A stretch of DNA of 64,000 bases from NCBI RefSeq assembly GCF_900090045.1, contig NC_041786.1, forward strand, positions 124,001 to 188,000. The letters are read 5' to 3'. The stretch is from Plasmodium malariae (Eukaryota; Apicomplexa; Aconoidasida; Haemosporida; Plasmodiidae). Positions 43,829-54,161 of this stretch are shown piece after piece; position 1 is the stretch's first letter, and each line of letters opens with the position of its first letter. The notes below the pieces were generated by a model. It was given only the letters and a program-made list of their open reading frames with translations. It did no database searches and was not told the DNA's origin. Both the position numbers and the translations under genes were made by a program.

Positions 43829-44794
43829 CTTTCAAATTGGGTACGGCTATACACATATATATACGAATATGTGTTGGTATGAATGTACATACATTAATGT
43901 GTATATTTGCATATATTTATGTATTCATTTGTATAACAACCTATATGGTTATAGCCGCATATATCTGTCCTCGTGAACACAGTTTTTCAATGTTTATATG
44001 TTTCCCATTTACCCCATTTTCATTTCTCCATGCGTAAAATTATGAACTCGTACATGTTTTATTAAAAATTTTAAGTATTTCATCATAATGGTTTTATTTG
44101 TAATTTTTATCTAATCCTCCCTATATTAATCACTAATTTTATGACTTATAAAAATGTTGCCATTTTTTTTTTCTTAAAATTTTATGTGAATTATTTGTGA
44201 ACACTTAAATATATATTAAATATGTTTTGTATTTATTCAAATGTTTTGTGCACAATTTATATTTGTTTTAAAGTTTAATTAGTACTGAGTAAAAGTTAGG
44301 CTTTACATTTTATTTACATTATTGCGAATTCACATTTCTCGGTGATTTTAATTTTTTTACAAGAAATGAATTGTACACATGTATATGAGTACACATATAT
44401 GTATATATGTATATACGTACAAACACATGCGTAGACAACTTTTTCATAATGATTAAAAAATTATAAATAAATGCAGTATAAACATTAGCCTTACTCTTTT
44501 AATTAATACACATTTGACAAAATATAAAACTATACGCAAAAAGGATAAACATGGGAAGTTATGCAACTTTTATATTATCTTCAGTTAATCATATTGAACT
44601 TTCATTTTGCATTTTCATTATGCACTTTCATTTTGCATTTTCATTTTGCATTTTCATTTTGCATTTTCATTTTGCATTTTCATTTTGCATTTTCATTTCG
44701 CATTTTCATTTCGCATTTTCATTTCGCATTTTCCGATTCACCTGTTTGTTCTTTTCTCTTTACCCACTGATTCTGTCTTCTCCCCTACGCAACC
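43829..44794. other. Convergent spacer with 13-bp minisatellite
   Basis: This 966-bp gap between the ABCB6 and permuted-GTPase stop codons contains T-rich DNA and a 13-bp repeat array at 44602-44733. Open frames through the array in all three plus frames are repeat translations (Phe-His-Phe-Ala-Phe-Ser-Phe-Cys). No gene is supported. Confidence 0.7.
44602..44733. repeat. 13-bp minisatellite TTTTGCATTTTCA (about 10 copies)
   Basis: The tandem unit is TTTTGCATTTTCA, with a TTTCGCATTTTCA variant in the last copies. Because 13 is not a multiple of three, the array is open in every plus-strand frame and yields the same peptide permuted. It lies just past the stop codon of the minus-strand permuted GTPase, so it may fall outside or within its 3' UTR. 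Confidence 0.9.
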
Positions 44795-47700
44795 CTATAA
44801 CTTGTTTTTTGAAAAATCTAACATTCCATACTTCTTATGATATGGCACCAAAGATGGCCTCGAAACAACGTCCACATTTTTCAGCGTATACAAGTTGAAT
44901 TCGATGCTTTGAAAGGAATAAAATGTAATACTGCCCAAACCTTGTACATATATATCATAATTGCTACTATCTATATCTGCACAAGGGTTATTTATACTGA
45001 AGTAGCATTTTTTAAAATCACTAATTTGGTCAAAACGCTCAACTGAAAAAGGGGGATAAAGAAAACCATTTTTTATTTTTTCTTTCAAAAAATTAGTTGC
45101 ATCTTTAGAAAAATTTTTTCTTTTTATGATAGGAATTTTTTCTGACATAAAAAAGGACATAATGGAGTAAAACTTTTTTATACTTAAAATTTGAATATAT
45201 AAAATACCACCAATAAATATGAAATCATTTTCATTTATATAAATGGACGGTATTTTTTTTTTTAATTTTGTGCACACTACATGTTTCAGTTCGTCAAAGT
45301 TTAAGTAAGATAAAAGAGAATTATGCGAAATTATTCCGGGAGTATCATTAATAGTTATATTTTTATTTAATTTTATCTGAATATTTTTTAAAGTAGTTCC
45401 TGGGATAATACTATTACTTATTGACAAATTTTTGTTATCTTTTTTTTCTATATTCTTTAGTAAATAATTTATTAATGACGACTTTCCGCTGTTGGCATTA
45501 CCAACAATGTAAATATTAATTTTTTTTTGAATTTGTTTTTTTTCTCTATTTTTGTATTTTTCCAAGGCATATTCTGAGTTACCTTTTCCTTTCTCAGCTT
45601 CACCCCAGTAAAACTCTCCCTCGTCACCTTTTCCCTCATTATCTTCTCCCTCGTTATCTTCTCCCTCATTAGCTTCTCCCTCATTAGCTTCTCCCTCATT
45701 AGTTTCTCCCCCCTTAGCTTCTCCATCGTCAACTTCTTCCCCCTCCTGACGTGAGTTCCTCAGAATGTTTCCAACGGTTGGGTGGCTCTGCTCTTCTGTT
45801 CTCAGTGAACCTGGGTAATTACTATCCATCTTTTTTCTATCCATTAATGACGATTCTTGCTTACTCTTTTTGTCCTTCTTTTTAGGAACAATCCAACTTC
45901 TCATACAAGCAGTAAAAATTAGTTTTTTCACATTGTATCCCGTTTTTGAACTTACTAAAAAGATGTTTTTAAATAATATATTTATTTTATTATTTTTCAG
46001 AAAATTATAGACATAATTTTTAACAGTGAATTCTTTGTGCCCTGGTAACAAATCTATCTTATTTACACAAAAGTAAAACCCTTCCATCATTTTTTTATCT
46101 TTGTTCATTTTCATATAAATATTAAATAATTTTTTCAAATTCGAGTATACATATAAATCTAGTATATCCACAATATATATAATAGAACACCTTTTTTTAA
46201 AAATATTTATAACATACTTTTCAAAATCTTGTGCACTAATTTCATTATTATTAATATAATTAATTATTAAATTATTGTTTATCCTGTTTTTATATTTTAA
46301 ATCAAAACACCTTTCACATATGTAAGCTTTTTTGTTGTTACCCTCTTCATCTTCTACCTCTTCTTCCTCTTTGCTCCTTTTCATTAGAATACCATTTTTT
46401 TGGTACTTATCTAATTCATACTTTTCGGTTTTATTACCATCATTATTTTTATTCCTCATATTCGTGTAACAAAAACTTTCCGTGCCTTGTAAAATTTTGT
46501 TAATACCTTCCTCTCTAAGTCTAAAAATTTCGTTTAATTTGTACCTATAATTTTCTTCCTTCTCTTTTTCATTCTCATTTTCATTTTGTTCATATATATC
46601 ACTTAATATTTTTTTTTCATCTAAATTATCATCTTTATTTATGATTTTTTCATAAATATGATTTTTTAAAAATCCAAATTTCTTATTGTCATTTGACTGA
46701 AATGTTATACCACATCCAATACAAGTGTCCTTACTCAACTGAACTTTAACATTCATACTTTTAAAAAATTCGGATATTCTTTCTTTTTCTTTTTCCTTAT
46801 TTGACTTTTCTTTATCCTCATCATTTCTTTTTTCATCATTCTCATCTTCTATACTCCTTGCTCTTAAATCGTCATTATTATTATTTTTTAAAATTTGTTT
46901 AATACGTTTTTCAATTTCCTCTTCAGCGTCAACATTATTTTCCTGTATGTCTAATTGATTTGAGCTGTCATGTTCACTAGTAACCTTTTTCGGTTTCGAT
47001 TTTTTTTCTGCTTCATTCTTCAGCTGCTTATATACTTCTTCATAATTTGCAATATTAATATATTTTTTAACATTCTCGTTAATTCTTTCCAGACTTAAAA
47101 AGTCAACCGCACTTCTTTGCCTTTCTAACATCTTTTCCAAATAGCCATTATTCTTCTCATTAACTAACTTTAATTTATTTTTCTTACCCTCCTTACTGCT
47201 TACACTTTTTTCATTATATATGTTCTTATCATAATCATTACCATTACCATTACCATCACTATCACCATCACCATCTCCATCATTCTGTGTACTTTCCTTG
47301 TTGTTCGTCTCTTCTCTATTATTTTCAATCTTCAAGTCCATCATACTATCAATATTTTCAAAACTTTCCAACTCTTCGTCAATTTGTGCACTGAATGCCT
47401 CGTCAACCTCTTGCTCCATATCAACACCATCAATCGCATCCTTTACATTCTTTCGTTTTTCCGTACGTTTGTCCGTGCGTTTGTTCCTACGCCTGCCCGT
47501 CCTTTTGTCCTTACTATCGTTTTTTACCTCGTTGTTGTCTTCCTTTTCTCCCCTTTTGTTCATCTCTGCGCAAGCGGAAAAACAAACCATCTTTCGATAT
47601 GTTCCGAAAAACAGGCCCCTTTTTTTACATCCCCAAAAAACATTACCCCTTTTCCCCCTACTAACATTTGACGTTCCATGGTAAGAATAATAAAACAATT

Positions 47701-50700
47701 TAAAATTTCTTCCCCCTTTTCTCACTTCATCTTTTGAGTTGGAAAATAAATTAAAATATTTGTTTTCTACTTTACACTTTTGTAAAATTTCGTTCATATT
47801 AAAAAATTCATCTTTTTCACTGAAGCAGTAATTTTTTAAAAATTCGCTAAATGACATAAAGCTCATATTATTCTCTTCTTTTAATTGGTCTAAGTAACGT
47901 TGTATATTTTTACTAAGATTAGAATTATACAATTTTAAAGTACTAATTAAAGTATTGTAGTTATTAATTTCTTTTCTATTATTAATATATACTTTTAAAT
48001 TAAAAGAAATGTAATCATTTTCAAAAAATGTATGCTCATTTAGTAATTTATAATAAATAATGCTTTTATTATCTCCCTTTTCTTTTTTTTTATTTATAAT
48101 TTTGTTATATATATCGCTATCAATTAGAATTTCCTCTTTATCAGAATAATTATAATTACATAAAAAATTTAACTTGTTACTTTCCTCACTTGTGTCATTT
48201 AGTCCATTTTTTTTTTCTTCAGACAAATAATTAATTTCCAATTTCTTTAGTTCATAAAAATGCAAATCATCCCCCCATACATTTAAATAAATATACAGCA
48301 AACTACCCAAATTTTCCTCATTTAATTCCTTGTTTTTAACAATTCTGTTATTTATTTCTTTGATAATATTTTGCTTTTTATAAAATCTCTTCTTATATGA
48401 CGGTAGAGACTGTAGTTCATCCAGCATCGCATCGTCGATCAGCCTTAAACCAACATCATTTAAAAATTTATTACCGCTACGATTACCGCTACGATTACTG
48501 CTACTATTACCGTTACTAATTACACTGTGCATTTTTCCTTCTTTTATATTTTCCCACATATCATCTACAAAATTGTTTGCTCCATCTTCGTACGCTATAA
48601 CACCAACGTCCGTTCGAAATTCGCATTTATACTTATTATTGTACACAAATTTTATTAATATTATGTCATCTTTATTTTTATCCTCCTCCTCCTCCTCTTT
48701 TTCTTCACTACTATCCGTTTCACCTTTATCATTACTTTTAACTAACGCATACGATAGGCAATTTAAATGTTCCATATCATTCGTTTCGTTCCTTTCATTC
48801 CTTTCATTTCTCTCTTCATATTTTCCCCTATAATTACGCTTGTAATTTCCGCTAGAAATCTTTTCCTGAACATCCTCTTCTTTTCCAAATTCATCATAAT
48901 CATACTTTCCCTTCATTTTGTTATTATATTCTACATCATCAGATGGGCCTCTGCATTGGATGTGTCCACCATATTCACTTCTATCATCGTTTCTTTTATT
49001 ATTTCTGTTCTCACTAGAACATGCCTTATCACCTCCTTCGGTTTCCTTCCCATAGGCATTTTCCTGGTTACTTCCTCCTTCCCTCTCATTATGGACATCT
49101 CCATCACCATCTATACCATTGGTGTAACCACTACTTCTAACACTTCCTCCGTCGTTGTAGTTATTTCCACTTCCTCCACGGCTCTCTTCAATGTTATCCC
49201 CTCCGTCTCTGTCCTCATTGCCATTCTCTCCGTCTCTGTCCTCATTGCCATTCTCTCCGTCTCTGTCCTCATTGCCATTCTCTCCGTCAATGTCCTCATT
49301 GCCATTCTCTCCGTCTCTGTCCTCATTGCCATTCTCTCCGTCAATGTCCTCATTGCCATTCTCTCCACCCTCGTCGTCCTTTAACTCCTGCTCAACAAGG
49401 TCCCCTGGTTCCAAATCGTTCATTCTACTCTTTCCGTTTTTTCTTGATATTTTATCCTTTTCTCTATATTTTTGTCTTTTTGTTTGTCTGTTCGTTTGTT
49501 TGTTTGTCTGTTTTTTTTTTTTTTTTTTCTCCTTCTCCTTCTCTTCCTTTCTAGAGGGAACTAGATCTTCCCCTTCTTCTTCTTCTTCTTCTTCCCCTTG
49601 GTAATCCCCATCATTAAGTATATTTTGAACTTCATTAATATTTCTTCTCTCCTCCAATGAACTAAACTTGTCTAGATAGTTATCAAACGTTCTCACATTT
49701 CGGACATTAATTTTTTTATTTTTATTGAGGAGGTTACGTTCTTCCTGCTCAACAAATTTCTGTAGTTGCATTACGTTTTCTTTTTCTTGACACTTTTCAA
49801 GTAAGGATGTATTCAATGTATTGTATATTTTATGTATGTCTATATTGTATTTTACAAACACATTTTTATAGGTATCTTTACCAAAAAATAAATTAATATA
49901 TGGTTCAATTTCTCTAATTTCCAAGGTATTATATTCTATCTTCTTAATATATTCATCTAGTTTTTCATTTTCTTCTTTCGTATTTTTATTATCGATGTTT
50001 ACATTTACTTCCTCCTCTGTTTCTTTATACAGTAACTTATCGTTATTCAAAAAATTTTTATCATTAACCAATTCGGGGGTAACAAAAGTAGTGCTTCTGT
50101 AAAAGCAATTATTGCTTGAATCTATTTTATGGTTATTCCTGCTGTTCACACTGTGCATGGTATTCATGTTGCCAATGCTACTGCTGATTTTATTTTTTTT
50201 TTTTTTTTCATTCTTTTTTTTTTTTTTAATTTCTTCGTTAACATCATAATCAAAATTAACCATTCTTAGTAAGTTCATGATACTGTAATCAAAAGAATAT
50301 TCAAAATCTTCCGTTTTTCTTTCTTCTTTTATTTTCAAATATTCAATAACAATATTTGTACAAATGCAAGCCAATATAGAAACTAACTCAGTCTTCTTTA
50401 GTCTATCACTTTCACTAAAGTTTTCCTTAAATATTTTTTCAAAATTGCTCATAAAGAGTTCATTTTTTATTTTTTGTTTTTTTATTTCTCTTCCTCCAAC
50501 ACATCCACCGCTTTTTGCTCTATCGCTCCATGTTTCATCATAATACTCATATCCTTGTCTTCTTCTATTTAGTGGTAAAAGGAAACATCGAGGAAAGTCA
50601 TCATATGCATACGTATTCTTTTGGTCATTCTTATTATTCCTGTATCTGTCGTTATTCTTCCTTCTATTGTTCCTACTTAATTTAAGGTGGAAATCAGTTT

Positions 50701-50881
50701 TGCCAAATGCCTTTATATTTTTATTCTCATTTATGTTCAAACTGTTTACGTTATAATTCACAAAAAACAAATTTTCAAATTTCCTTTTTTTTAGAAAATA
50801 GGAGTTACATTTTGTATATATCAAAAATATGAAAACTACGAAATAAAGGTATACTCTTAAAAACATTTTACTCTTGGACAT
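44795..50881 (-). CDS. Circularly permuted GTPase, YqeH/NOA1 type, probably apicoplast-targeted
   Basis: YqeH-family GTPases help assemble the small ribosomal subunit in bacteria and organelles. This is a single exon of about 2028 aa from the ATG at 50881. An upstream in-frame ATG at 51112 leads only into Phe/Leu runs coded by T-rich DNA, so it is probably not used. Residues 1-25 (MFLRVYLYFVVFIFLIYTKC core) form a signal peptide, followed by an Asn/Lys-rich stretch like an apicoplast transit peptide. The functional part is the last third: a zinc site CIGCG (near 1385) and CERC (near 1524), G4 VNKIDLLPG (near 1607), G5 SSKTGYNVKKL, then G1 GNANSGKSSLIN (near 1795) and G3 NDTPGI (near 1844). 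G4 before G1 is the permutation hallmark. The C-terminus YVQGLGSITF matches the family tail. About 1350 residues of acidic low-complexity extension precede it, including two repeat arrays. Confidence 0.9.
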   Translation of the reverse strand: MSKSKMFLRVYLYFVVFIFLIYTKCNSYFLKKRKFENLFFVNYNVNSLNINENKNIKAFGKTDFHLKLSRNNRRKNNDRYRNNKNDQKNTYAYDDFPRCFLLPLNRRRQGYEYYDETWSDRAKSGGCVGGREIKKQKIKNELFMSNFEKIFKENFSESDRLKKTELVSILACICTNIVIEYLKIKEERKTEDFEYSFDYSIMNLLRMVNFDYDVNEEIKKKKKNEKKKKNKISSSIGNMNTMHSVNSRNNHKIDSSNNCFYRSTTFVTPELVNDKNFLNNDKLLYKETEEEVNVNIDNKNTKEENEKLDEYIKKIEYNTLEIREIEPYINLFFGKDTYKNVFVKYNIDIHKIYNTLNTSLLEKCQEKENVMQLQKFVEQEERNLLNKNKKINVRNVRTFDNYLDKFSSLEERRNINEVQNILNDGDYQGEEEEEEEGEDLVPSRKEEKEKEKKKKKKQTNKQTNRQTKRQKYREKDKISRKNGKSRMNDLEPGDLVEQELKDDEGGENGNEDIDGENGNEDRDGENGNEDIDGENGNEDRDGENGNEDRDGENGNEDRDGGDNIEESRGGSGNNYNDGGSVRSSGYTNGIDGDGDVHNEREGGSNQENAYGKETEGGDKACSSENRNNKRNDDRSEYGGHIQCRGPSDDVEYNNKMKGKYDYDEFGKEEDVQEKISSGNYKRNYRGKYEERNERNERNETNDMEHLNCLSYALVKSNDKGETDSSEEKEEEEEDKNKDDIILIKFVYNNKYKCEFRTDVGVIAYEDGANNFVDDMWENIKEGKMHSVISNGNSSSNRSGNRSGNKFLNDVGLRLIDDAMLDELQSLPSYKKRFYKKQNIIKEINNRIVKNKELNEENLGSLLYIYLNVWGDDLHFYELKKLEINYLSEEKKNGLNDTSEESNKLNFLCNYNYSDKEEILIDSDIYNKIINKKKEKGDNKSIIYYKLLNEHTFFENDYISFNLKVYINNRKEINNYNTLISTLKLYNSNLSKNIQRYLDQLKEENNMSFMSFSEFLKNYCFSEKDEFFNMNEILQKCKVENKYFNLFSNSKDEVRKGGRNFKLFYYSYHGTSNVSRGKRGNVFWGCKKRGLFFGTYRKMVCFSACAEMNKRGEKEDNNEVKNDSKDKRTGRRRNKRTDKRTEKRKNVKDAIDGVDMEQEVDEAFSAQIDEELESFENIDSMMDLKIENNREETNNKESTQNDGDGDGDSDGNGNGNDYDKNIYNEKSVSSKEGKKNKLKLVNEKNNGYLEKMLERQRSAVDFLSLERINENVKKYINIANYEEVYKQLKNEAEKKSKPKKVTSEHDSSNQLDIQENNVDAEEEIEKRIKQILKNNNNDDLRARSIEDENDEKRNDEDKEKSNKEKEKERISEFFKSMNVKVQLSKDTCIGCGITFQSNDNKKFGFLKNHIYEKIINKDDNLDEKKILSDIYEQNENENEKEKEENYRYKLNEIFRLREEGINKILQGTESFCYTNMRNKNNDGNKTEKYELDKYQKNGILMKRSKEEEEVEDEEGNNKKAYICERCFDLKYKNRINNNLIINYINNNEISAQDFEKYVINIFKKRCSIIYIVDILDLYVYSNLKKLFNIYMKMNKDKKMMEGFYFCVNKIDLLPGHKEFTVKNYVYNFLKNNKINILFKNIFLVSSKTGYNVKKLIFTACMRSWIVPKKKDKKSKQESSLMDRKKMDSNYPGSLRTEEQSHPTVGNILRNSRQEGEEVDDGEAKGGETNEGEANEGEANEGEDNEGEDNEGKGDEGEFYWGEAEKGKGNSEYALEKYKNREKKQIQKKINIYIVGNANSGKSSLINYLLKNIEKKDNKNLSISNSIIPGTTLKNIQIKLNKNITINDTPGIISHNSLLSYLNFDELKHVVCTKLKKKIPSIYINENDFIFIGGILYIQILSIKKFYSIMSFFMSEKIPIIKRKNFSKDATNFLKEKIKNGFLYPPFSVERFDQISDFKKCYFSINNPCADIDSSNYDIYVQGLGSITFYSFQSIEFNLYTLKNVDVVSRPSLVPYHKKYGMLDFSKNKL
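45590..45735 (-). repeat. Coding repeat GEANEGE in the permuted GTPase
   Basis: Tandem 15-base units encode Gly-Glu-Ala/Asp-Asn-Glu. They sit between G5 and G1 of the permuted GTPase domain, just upstream of the P-loop. Unit length keeps the frame. Confidence 0.88.
49190..49375 (-). repeat. 27-bp coding repeat DGENGNEDR in the permuted GTPase
   Basis: About seven tandem units of 27 bases encode GENGNEDRD/GENGNEDID. Two unit types (R and I) alternate irregularly. The array is in the acidic extension at about residues 502-563. Confidence 0.92.
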
Positions 50882-51315
50882 TATATAACCACAAAAAAAA
50901 AAAACAAAATTAAAAAAAAATAATAAAATAAAGAAATAAAATAATAAAGAAATAAAATAATAAAAAAAAAAATAATTAAATAAAACAAAATAAAACAAAA
51001 TAAAACAAAACAAAACAAAATAAAATAAAAGGAGCATAAAATAAAAGGAGCATAAAATGAAAAAACAGAAAAACGGAAAAAATATCAACAAACACATTTG
51101 CAGCTTGTGCAAAAATATTTCAATGCATGTATAATATCACAAATGACAGACATATATTACACTTAGGCCTACAAAAATAAACGAACTTGTAACAATTCAT
51201 ATATGACATTTGGACGTGTACTATATATTTATATTTATAGCCAAAAAAATGTGAAGAAAAAATATAAAACAAAGCAAAATAAAATAAAGAAGTATTTTCT
51301 TTTATAAATAAAAAC

Positions 51316-51361
<46 letters not shown>

Positions 51362-51453
51362 GTTATTATATAATATGAGGCAAAAGGCGATAAAAAATTT
51401 TCTTAAACAGATTTTCACCTGTTACTCAAAATTAAAAAAAAAAAAATAAAAAA
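50882..51453. other. Compact divergent intergenic region
   Basis: This 572-bp region must serve the permuted GTPase (minus) and the PRCC-domain gene (plus). It contains AAAATAAAAC-type runs (50896-51065) and a TA run at 51317-51358. It is the shortest divergent spacer in the window. Confidence 0.65.
51317..51358. repeat. (TA)n microsatellite
   Basis: A nearly perfect TA run of about 20 units lies about 95 bp upstream of the PRCC-domain gene start codon. Confidence 0.88.
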
Positions 51454-52935
51454 ATGAAACATAAGGTTAAGGTAAAAAATGGAAAGAAAAAAAATACAGT
51501 CCAAGATGAAGAATATTTAAGTAGGGAAATCGAAAAAGAAGGCAGACTAAAGAGCGAGCAAATGAGTGAACAAATGAGTGAACAAATGAGTGAACAAAAG
51601 AGCGAACCAAAGAGCGAACCAAAGAGCGAAAGAAAAAACGAACTAGTGAACGAACGAAAAAATCAAGTTAAACTGCAAGACGAAAGAAGCAAAGAAGCAA
51701 GTGATCCGAAAAGCAGTGAAGAAAAGAACCAAAGAATACCTTGCGGATTGTCATTACCCAAGTCAAACACTAGTTGCACGCAATCAAAACATAATTTAGG
51801 CCAACTACTCGGCATGTATTGTTCCAGTGATGAAGAAAACGAAGGAAAATCTAATCAAGGAAATTCTAGTGAAAGAAATTCCGAAGAAAACAATTCCGAA
51901 GAAAACAATTCTGAAGAAAACTATTCCGAAGAAAAAAAATCTAAAGAAAAAAAATCTAAAGAAAACAATTCTGATCAAGGCAATGATATAATACACGATA
52001 ACAAGAATCATAGTCATTGGTATAAAAAAGCTAAAGACAATAAATATAATCATCAACAAGTCAAAGAAAAAAATGAGAACAAAAATAAAAAGGGAAAGGA
52101 ACTTGTACAAAATATTAATAAGGAAGAAGCAGAAAAGGCTGAAATGAGGAATAATTACAGCGAAATATTAAGCAAGGACTCCAGTAGCGATCAATATGAT
52201 GCATATACCGAAAATTGTATCAACAGAAATGACCTTACAGGTAATGAGAAGAATCAAAAATTGAAGCGTATCAACATAAATGCGAATAACTCATTACACA
52301 AAATATATAAACAAAATTATAATGATATAAAAAAAGAACATTCACGTTCTAATGAAACTAAAATTGTAACTGGCAATGTGGATAGTACTTATGAGAATTA
52401 TCAACTTAATACATGTCAAAATAATAGTAATTATTTCCCAAGTTTTAATTATTATAATGCGGGTAGTTGTAATATGAGTAGCAACCCATACGACTATAGT
52501 GTGAGCAATATGTATAATTCCAACATGAAAAACCCGCACAGTTATAGTTCGAACAACCCACACAACTATAATGCAAAGAATAACATAAATGTAAAAAAAA
52601 AGTCTGAAAAATTCAACTGTTTAGGGTTTTCAAAAAACAAAGAGATGAATGTGGATTTAGCAAATATTCCAGTAGTAGATCAAAGGGAAATTTTAAGTGA
52701 CTGGAAACCGAATATCATACAAGAGGAAAAAAAAAATCAAAAGTATAATATAAAAACAAAGGTTTATAATGCCGCTAATAATACATTTGATAAAGTTATT
52801 ATTCATGGGAAAAATCAGAAACGAAAACATCAAATAAATTGGCTAGCTAAAGAAGCAGTTGAAAAAGAATATGAAATTTTGCAGAAAACAAACTGTACTA
52901 AAAGGAGAACAGCTAACGACAAATATGGGTGGTAA
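51454..52935 (+). CDS. PRCC-domain protein (splicing-associated)
   Basis: PRCC is a nuclear protein found with pre-mRNA splicing factors in animals. This single-exon gene of 493 aa starts at the ATG after a poly(A) leader. The recognisable part is the C-terminus: DLANIPVVDQREILSDWKPN, then KNQKRKHQINWLAKEAVEKE and RRTANDKYGW. This matches the conserved PRCC block (KRQKRKHQI..LA..A.E.E, ending in a Lys-Tyr-Gly-aromatic). The N-terminal half has GQLLGMYCSSDEENE, like the Tyr-x-Ser-Ser-Asp-Glu motif at the start of PRCC proteins. Between them the chain is disordered, with MSEQ/KSEP repeats (residues 35-60) and NNSEE repeats (near 145-170). It lies divergent to the permuted GTPase. It is one of two splicing-linked genes here, with aquarius, but 33 kb apart. 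Confidence 0.85.
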   Translation: MKHKVKVKNGKKKNTVQDEEYLSREIEKEGRLKSEQMSEQMSEQMSEQKSEPKSEPKSERKNELVNERKNQVKLQDERSKEASDPKSSEEKNQRIPCGLSLPKSNTSCTQSKHNLGQLLGMYCSSDEENEGKSNQGNSSERNSEENNSEENNSEENYSEEKKSKEKKSKENNSDQGNDIIHDNKNHSHWYKKAKDNKYNHQQVKEKNENKNKKGKELVQNINKEEAEKAEMRNNYSEILSKDSSSDQYDAYTENCINRNDLTGNEKNQKLKRININANNSLHKIYKQNYNDIKKEHSRSNETKIVTGNVDSTYENYQLNTCQNNSNYFPSFNYYNAGSCNMSSNPYDYSVSNMYNSNMKNPHSYSSNNPHNYNAKNNINVKKKSEKFNCLGFSKNKEMNVDLANIPVVDQREILSDWKPNIIQEEKKNQKYNIKTKVYNAANNTFDKVIIHGKNQKRKHQINWLAKEAVEKEYEILQKTNCTKRRTANDKYGW

Positions 52936-54161
52936 TGGTAAAATTATATTAAAACTGTTCCATTCCCATAGTATTTTAATTTCATTTTATTATGCGCTAT
53001 TTTAACGTATTTTACGTTATTTTGTTTTAATTTTTTTTTTTTTTTGTTTCCTTTGTACAGTGTATTTTTGTATTTCACACCGTACAGCAATATTTCCTCT
53101 CCTTTACTTTCCCCCCTTTCCCCTTCTTTTATTACACAGACATAAAATTTTTTTAGTAAATACTTTGTTTTTCAAATTTCAAAAAAAAAAAAAGGAGAAT
53201 TAAAAATACATATATGCATATATGCTTACATGCATACATATATCCGTACACACATGTACTCACGTATACACATATATGTGTAAGTGTAAAACGAAAAATG
53301 GCTGAATTTAATTATAGTTATTTAAAAGTTATTTTTTAAACAAATAAGGACTATGAATACTTATATGATTAATTCTATACACAACATAAAATGTATTTTT
53401 TTATTTTATAAAAATAGGTAACAAAATGAAAACATTTGTAAAAAAAAAAAATGAAAAAACAAAAAACTCTTTATAATTGTAAAGTTTTTAATTTAAAATT
53501 AACGTAAATGATATCACACACAGGAACGCCCATATACACATATATAATATATTATATGTACATATATTGTAACATTCCTTAAAATTGAAGTGCGCATTCC
53601 CCCTTTTTATGAAATGGGATTTAGATATAACAACAATATACACAAATATGGACGCATACACACGACATAAATAAACTGTATTAATTTATATATTCTAAAT
53701 ATTATTATATTAAAAATATAAAAATTAAAACTTTGAATTAAAAATTAGATCTTTGCGTATTACAGTATAAATAAAAATGGATAAAATATTAAAAGTATTT
53801 TTTTTTTTTTTTTTGGAAGTATAACTACTTACACATATATATATAACTGTTCCGTTTTCCATTCACATAAGATTGTAACAACAATATTTCCCTCCTCACT
53901 TTCCTATATAATATTCACTCTATATGCATGTACACATTATATAAATAACACAAATTTAATCATGTTTTTAATTCATAAAAAAGTTGTTCTGTGTTGTAAT
54001 ACTTTTCTTCTATTATAATCACTTTACCCATTTTACTCATTATAATTTATATTAATATACATACATTTATACATTTATACATTTATACATTTATACGTAT
54101 ATATGTGTATATGTGTATATATATGTTTTTTTTTTTTTTTTTCTTATTTTGTTTCAGAATT
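52936..54161. other. Convergent intergenic spacer
   Basis: About 1.2 kb of 3' flanking DNA with T/A homopolymers, TA-rich stretches at 53210-53280 and T tracts at 53800-53816 and 54126-54141. No coding, RNA or repeat feature beyond simple sequence was seen. Confidence 0.6.

Noticed and set aside
44551..44898. Three overlapping plus-strand frames with FHFAFSFCIFI repeats
   Set aside because: Permuted translations of the 13-bp noncoding repeat.
50882..51112. N-terminal extension of the permuted GTPase rich in Phe/Leu/Tyr
   Set aside because: Composed of runs coded by T-rich intergenic DNA; the downstream ATG gives a normal signal peptide.
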